From positions 1 through 8,958 of the forward strand of contig CAAEKP010000080.1 in the NCBI GenBank assembly GCA_900756555.1: a stretch of 8,958 bases of DNA. Direction: 5' to 3'. The notes under the pieces were generated by a model. The model searched no databases and was not told the origin of the DNA. It saw only the letters and a program-made list of their open reading frames with translations. Source of the DNA: Peptococcaceae bacterium (GTDB lineage Bacteria > Bacillota > Peptococcia > Peptococcales > Peptococcaceae). Within the stretch, counting starts at the first letter, position 1; each line of letters starts with the position of its first letter. The translations under genes and the position numbers were made by a program. Of this stretch, positions 6,087 through 8,958 are shown piece after piece.

Positions 6087-6123
6087 AAACGGGAATGATG
6101 TTCACACATCACTCCCGTTTTTT
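6087..6123 (+). terminator. Intrinsic terminator of the flavodoxin gene
   Basis: Arms 6087-6100 (AAACGGGAATGATG) and 6107-6120 (CATCACTCCCGTTT) pair with a single A-C mismatch around loop TTCACA, followed by a six-T run (6118-6123). It begins 12 bp after the stop at 6074. The minus-strand heptad-protein gene converges from 6138, and the same hairpin may end that transcript too, with a weaker U-tract. Confidence 0.88.
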
Positions 6124-6137
6124 ATATTCTTCCGTAT

Positions 6138-8189
6138 CTAATACAACCCAAACAATCGCAACAGCTTCTGCCAGAAGGTCAGTTTTTCCTCCACAATCGG
6201 TTCTGTCAATGCGGTGTCTTCACCGCCGATAGATGGGGTTTTGATGACAAACTGTACGGCTTCTACCTGAGTGTTTTTAGCGGACACAAAGGATACTATG
6301 TTAAAATCACCGCCCAACATATCTGCAATGGCTTCGTTGATTTTATCCCGCAGGTCTTTATCCAGATGAGAAGTCTTATCGCGGAACTCGACGGTACCGT
6401 CAGTCAGCTCCACGGTGCCGTCATACAATTTTACAGTGCCGTCCTGCAAGGCAATAGCCCCGTCCAGCAATTCCAGTGCGCCGTCTTTCAGCGTCACTGC
6501 ACCGTTGCACAGTTCAATCACGCCATCCTGCAAGTCCACCACACCGTTCAACAGCGATACCGTGCCGTCCTGCAAGGTAATGATACTGTCGGATAAGGTG
6601 ATGGTTCCATCGTGCAGAGTAATGGTGCCGTTCAGCAATTCTGCGCTGCCGTCCTGCAATTTGCGCAGTCCGTCATATAATTCGCCAGCACCTGTGTGCA
6701 GTTCATCCACACCGTCACGCAAATCAGTTGTGCCATCGGTCAGTTCTGCCGCACCGTCGGCAGCTTTGGTCACGCCATCGGTGTAATCTTTTAAGCCTGC
6801 CTGAAAGGTTTCCACTTCATTGAGCTGTTTTTGTGCAAAGCGCAGGCTCTGCCCGGTGGTGGTTTGTGCCAGCGAGGGGATTAACGCAAAAATTGAATCA
6901 ATATTTCTGTTATAATTTTCTTTTGTTAATTCCATCTCATAAGAAAAAACGCCCATGCTTTTCAATCCTGCATTAATCTGCCCTTCTACCTGCCTAAGCA
7001 AGCCGTCAAAAATTTGCTGCGCACCACCCAACAAAAGCGGATTCTTTTCCTGCAAAGCAGACAAACCATCATGCAGATCTGTGGCACCATTATGCAGATC
7101 CACAACGCCATCCTGCAAATCCACAATGCCTGTGTACAACTTATCCGCGCCTTTCACCGCGTCCTGCACTCCTGTGTGTAAGTCCGCCGCACCAGTCTGC
7201 AAGTCCGCTGCGCCGCTCTGTAAATCTGCCGCACCATCCTGTAAGTCGGCTGCGCCATCCCGCAAATCTACGGCACCATCGTGCAAATCATTCACACCAT
7301 CCTGCAATTCTGTAGTGCCGTCCTGCAAATCCACAGTGCCGTCTTTTAACTCCGCTACTCCATCAGTTACCTCCGCAGCGCCATCCCGCACGTCCGCGGC
7401 ACCGTCTTTCACTTCATTCGCACCATGGTTCAAATCTGCCACAGTATCTTCCAATAAATCCACTTCACTGCGCAGGGCCGCATCCTGCTCTGCACCCATC
7501 TCCACATCCAGAGCCAACGGTAATCCATTGATGGCTATGCTGTCCATGGTAAAATCGGTCACGTCGGCAGTCACAGTAAAGGATTTCTCTTTGCCCGGCA
7601 ATATGGTGTAGGTCAGCTGCTTATCACCGCCCACGTTGGCAACGGTGGCTCCTTCTGCCGCAATATTTTTGCAGAGGCCGGTATCCAGCGTGATAGAAGT
7701 CTGCAAGCTGTAATGTTCAAAGAAGGTGCTGCGGCATTCTTTATTCTGCCCGATGTCCATGGTGATTTCCAGATGACCGCTCTTGCCCGCCAGTTCCTCT
7801 GCGGAACAGGCTGCACCGTCCAGCGCATAGTGAATGGCAAAGGTCCAGGGAATCGCATCACTGCGCAGGTGGCCTTCATAATATAGCTTCCGCGCCTCTG
7901 TCTGTATGCGCACTGTTTCATCCTCAAACAGAATCTCATCATCGGTGGTCATGTTGCGCAGCGCTGTGTAATCACCGTAATCAATAATCTGTCCTGTTTT
8001 GTCCAAATCAAAAATATTTACCACATAAATATCTGCCACAGAGCCATCGGCAGCCAGATTTACATACACCACTTCCTGCTTTGGCGTGCTGCGCTCCACA
8101 GCGCCAGCCATCACCGGCGCAGCCAACAGGAACAGGAAAACCACTGCCAGAAGCGAAGCCGTCTTTTTTCTGTTTTTCTGCTGTTTCAT
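6138..8189 (-). CDS. Secreted LxxG-heptad repeat protein, partner of the MMPL exporter
   Basis: This 683-residue exported protein contains about 38 heptads of the pattern xxxLxxG, known from YhgE/Pip-like proteins and proteins encoded next to MMPL transporters. In order: a signal peptide (basic MKQQKNRKK, hydrophobic 11-26, likely cleavage after VMA or AGA at about 28-30); a beta-rich N-terminal domain (about 31-245); heptad array 1 (250-375, 18 units); a non-repeat segment (376-458); heptad array 2 (459-598, 20 units); and a C-terminal domain with NIVSFVSAKN and VEAVQFVIKT (about 606-655), ending in the amphipathic TFWQKLLRLFGLY. No membrane anchor or sortase motif is seen, so it is probably soluble outside the membrane or held by the exporter. 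The ATG overlaps the MMPL stop by 4 bp (ATGA), with AGGAG 8 nt upstream, so the two are translationally coupled. The function is unknown; a structural or adaptor role in export is inference. Confidence 0.9.
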   Translation of the reverse strand: MKQQKNRKKTASLLAVVFLFLLAAPVMAGAVERSTPKQEVVYVNLAADGSVADIYVVNIFDLDKTGQIIDYGDYTALRNMTTDDEILFEDETVRIQTEARKLYYEGHLRSDAIPWTFAIHYALDGAACSAEELAGKSGHLEITMDIGQNKECRSTFFEHYSLQTSITLDTGLCKNIAAEGATVANVGGDKQLTYTILPGKEKSFTVTADVTDFTMDSIAINGLPLALDVEMGAEQDAALRSEVDLLEDTVADLNHGANEVKDGAADVRDGAAEVTDGVAELKDGTVDLQDGTTELQDGVNDLHDGAVDLRDGAADLQDGAADLQSGAADLQTGAADLHTGVQDAVKGADKLYTGIVDLQDGVVDLHNGATDLHDGLSALQEKNPLLLGGAQQIFDGLLRQVEGQINAGLKSMGVFSYEMELTKENYNRNIDSIFALIPSLAQTTTGQSLRFAQKQLNEVETFQAGLKDYTDGVTKAADGAAELTDGTTDLRDGVDELHTGAGELYDGLRKLQDGSAELLNGTITLHDGTITLSDSIITLQDGTVSLLNGVVDLQDGVIELCNGAVTLKDGALELLDGAIALQDGTVKLYDGTVELTDGTVEFRDKTSHLDKDLRDKINEAIADMLGGDFNIVSFVSAKNTQVEAVQFVIKTPSIGGEDTALTEPIVEEKLTFWQKLLRLFGLY
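6396..6815 (-). repeat. Heptad array 2: 20 units of 21 nt
   Basis: The array encodes residues 459-598, with position 7 occupied by glycine at every seventh residue from 465 to 598. The one exception is S535. The first unit (VETFQAG) is degenerate and a decayed unit (TVEFRDK) follows the end. The consensus is (T/A)(V/I)xLxDG, richer in Thr, Val and Ile than array 1. Confidence 0.9.
7065..7442 (-). repeat. Heptad array 1: 18 units of 21 nt
   Basis: The array encodes residues 250-375, with glycine at every seventh position from 256 to 375 without exception and no break in register. The consensus is A(A/V)DLxDG, with Gln or His common at position 5. The most alike units, AADLQDG, AADLQSG and AADLQTG (residues 313-333), still differ at synonymous sites, so expansion is not very recent. 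Confidence 0.92.
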
Positions 8190-8958
8190 ACTATCATCTC
8201 CTGTTTCTTTGCTTCCGTCTGCCGCCGCTTTAAACTGGTGCGGCTGATTACCCCATCCAGCAGATACAGCATCCCGGGCAGCACAAACAATACACTCAGC
8301 AGTGACAACAATCCGCCCCGGCCTAAAAACATCCCTAACTGCGATAAGATACCATGGGAGGACAAGTAGCCCAATAAAAAGCCAATCACAATCAGCGCTG
8401 TGGCGGAAGTCAGCATAGACACAGTAACCGTTGCCGCTGTTTCCACAATGGCCTGCCCCTTCGCCATACTCTGCCGAAATTCCAGATAACGGTCCGCAAA
8501 GAGAATAGCGTAGTCCACCGTAGCGCCCAGCTGGATGGAACTGATAATCAGGTAGGAGATATAAAACACCGTGGAACCAGCAAAATATGGCGTGGCAAGA
8601 TTGAGCCAGATTGCTGCTTCAATGCAAAGCACCAATATAATCGGCAGCACCAACGACTGAAAAGACAACAGCAGCACCAGAAATACCGCACCAATGGCAA
8701 TAAAGTTTACTTTTTTCATATCGGCTGTGATGGTATCCATCAAATCATAGGTGCTGACGCTCTCGCCAGCCAGATAATAGGTGCCCGGATAATACTGCTC
8801 CGCTATCTGCCGGAGGCGTTCTACCAGCGCAAAGGTTTCCGCGCCCTCCGGCTCCGCCTCCACAGTCAGCACCATGCGGCTGTAATCCGCAGAAACCAAC
8901 CTGGACAGGGTACTCTGCTCCAGATAAGCAGCAGGCACCTCTGCGCCCACGGTATCCA
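8186..8958 (-). CDS. MMPL/RND family exporter, C-terminal part (runs off the window)
   Basis: This is the C-terminal 257 residues of an MMPL-type transporter. The frame is open to the window edge, so the true start lies beyond 8958 and a GTG at 8948-8950 is only an internal valine. The fragment begins with the end of the second extracytoplasmic domain (about 80 residues, including YYPGTYYLAGESVSTYDL) and continues with the second membrane half. Membrane segments lie at about 80-98, 99-118, 127-150, 172-196 and 200-235, counted from that valine; some could split in two. IQLGATVDYAILFADRY is the conserved MMPL motif with the aspartate-tyrosine pair thought to take part in proton coupling. A basic cytoplasmic tail (SRTSLKRRQTEAKK) ends the protein. 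It should use the proton gradient to export a lipid, peptide or drug. The heptad-protein gene overlaps its stop by 4 bp, making them a coupled pair. Its substrate cannot be read from sequence. Confidence 0.92.
   Translation of the reverse strand, partial: DTVGAEVPAAYLEQSTLSRLVSADYSRMVLTVEAEPEGAETFALVERLRQIAEQYYPGTYYLAGESVSTYDLMDTITADMKKVNFIAIGAVFLVLLLSFQSLVLPIILVLCIEAAIWLNLATPYFAGSTVFYISYLIISSIQLGATVDYAILFADRYLEFRQSMAKGQAIVETAATVTVSMLTSATALIVIGFLLGYLSSHGILSQLGMFLGRGGLLSLLSVLFVLPGMLYLLDGVISRTSLKRRQTEAKKQEMIV

Noticed and set aside
6396..7442. Regular 21-nt repeats resembling a CRISPR or minisatellite array
   Set aside because: The period is exactly three times seven codons, units vary at synonymous sites, there are no spacers, and the repeats lie within one open frame with a clear LxxG protein pattern.
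6955..7611. Plus-strand open frame of 218 codons opposite the heptad gene (and another at 6415-6786)
   Set aside because: They are Ser/Pro/Cys/Lys-rich low-complexity translations of the complementary strand of the repeats, with no ribosome binding site or recognisable domain.
7613..7942. Minus-strand open frame of 109 codons within the heptad gene
   Set aside because: It is an alternative frame of the N-terminal domain of the larger exported protein, with no independent support.
8948..8950. GTG as the start of the MMPL gene
   Set aside because: The frame stays open to the window edge and the protein begins in mid extracytoplasmic domain, so the gene is cut by the window.

Overview
This 9-kb stretch looks like ordinary chromosomal DNA from a low-to-mid GC Bacillota, probably an anaerobic gut Clostridia or Negativicutes member. 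The evidence is the split two-gene transketolase, strong AGGAGG-type ribosome binding sites, an Rpn/PD-(D/E)XK nuclease with the C-terminal tail usual in Bacillota, a BilS-like flavodoxin, and an MMPL exporter paired with an LxxG-heptad protein. The genus cannot be fixed from the window. There are no RNA genes, CRISPR arrays, insertion sequences or phage genes, and no gap over 300 bases without a gene.

Layout: (1) 47-1892, plus strand: the two halves of a thiamine-diphosphate transketolase, one nucleotide apart, ending at a 21-bp hairpin that probably works in both directions. (2) 1999-2970, minus: an Rpn-family nuclease with its own candidate promoter. (3) 3153-4216, minus: a two-gene unit with an SRPBCC lipid-binding-fold protein upstream and a stand-alone HD hydrolase of the Mesh1/SpoT-hydrolase type downstream. 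(4) A perfect 22-bp terminator hairpin at 4291-4343. (5) 4366-5397, minus: a cytoplasmic transglutaminase-like protein followed 12 bp later by a small three-helix membrane protein with a lysine-rich tail. (6) 5544-6074, plus: a flavodoxin-family protein, divergent from unit 5, with its own promoter and terminator. (7) 6138-8958, minus: an MMPL/RND-type exporter running off the window edge, overlapped by 4 bp by a secreted 683-residue protein containing about 38 LxxG heptads in two arrays.

The functional pairs are transketolase N/C (non-oxidative pentose phosphate carbon shuffling), SRPBCC/HD, transglutaminase/membrane protein, and MMPL exporter/heptad protein. The last pair is the most interesting. 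The secreted partner has two heptad arrays of nearly equal length (18 and 20 units, register never broken) separated by an 83-residue non-repeat segment, which suggests a long rod or hairpin working outside the membrane with the exporter. Related exporter/heptad-protein pairs are known in Bacillota, so this is an under-characterised system rather than a demonstrably new one.
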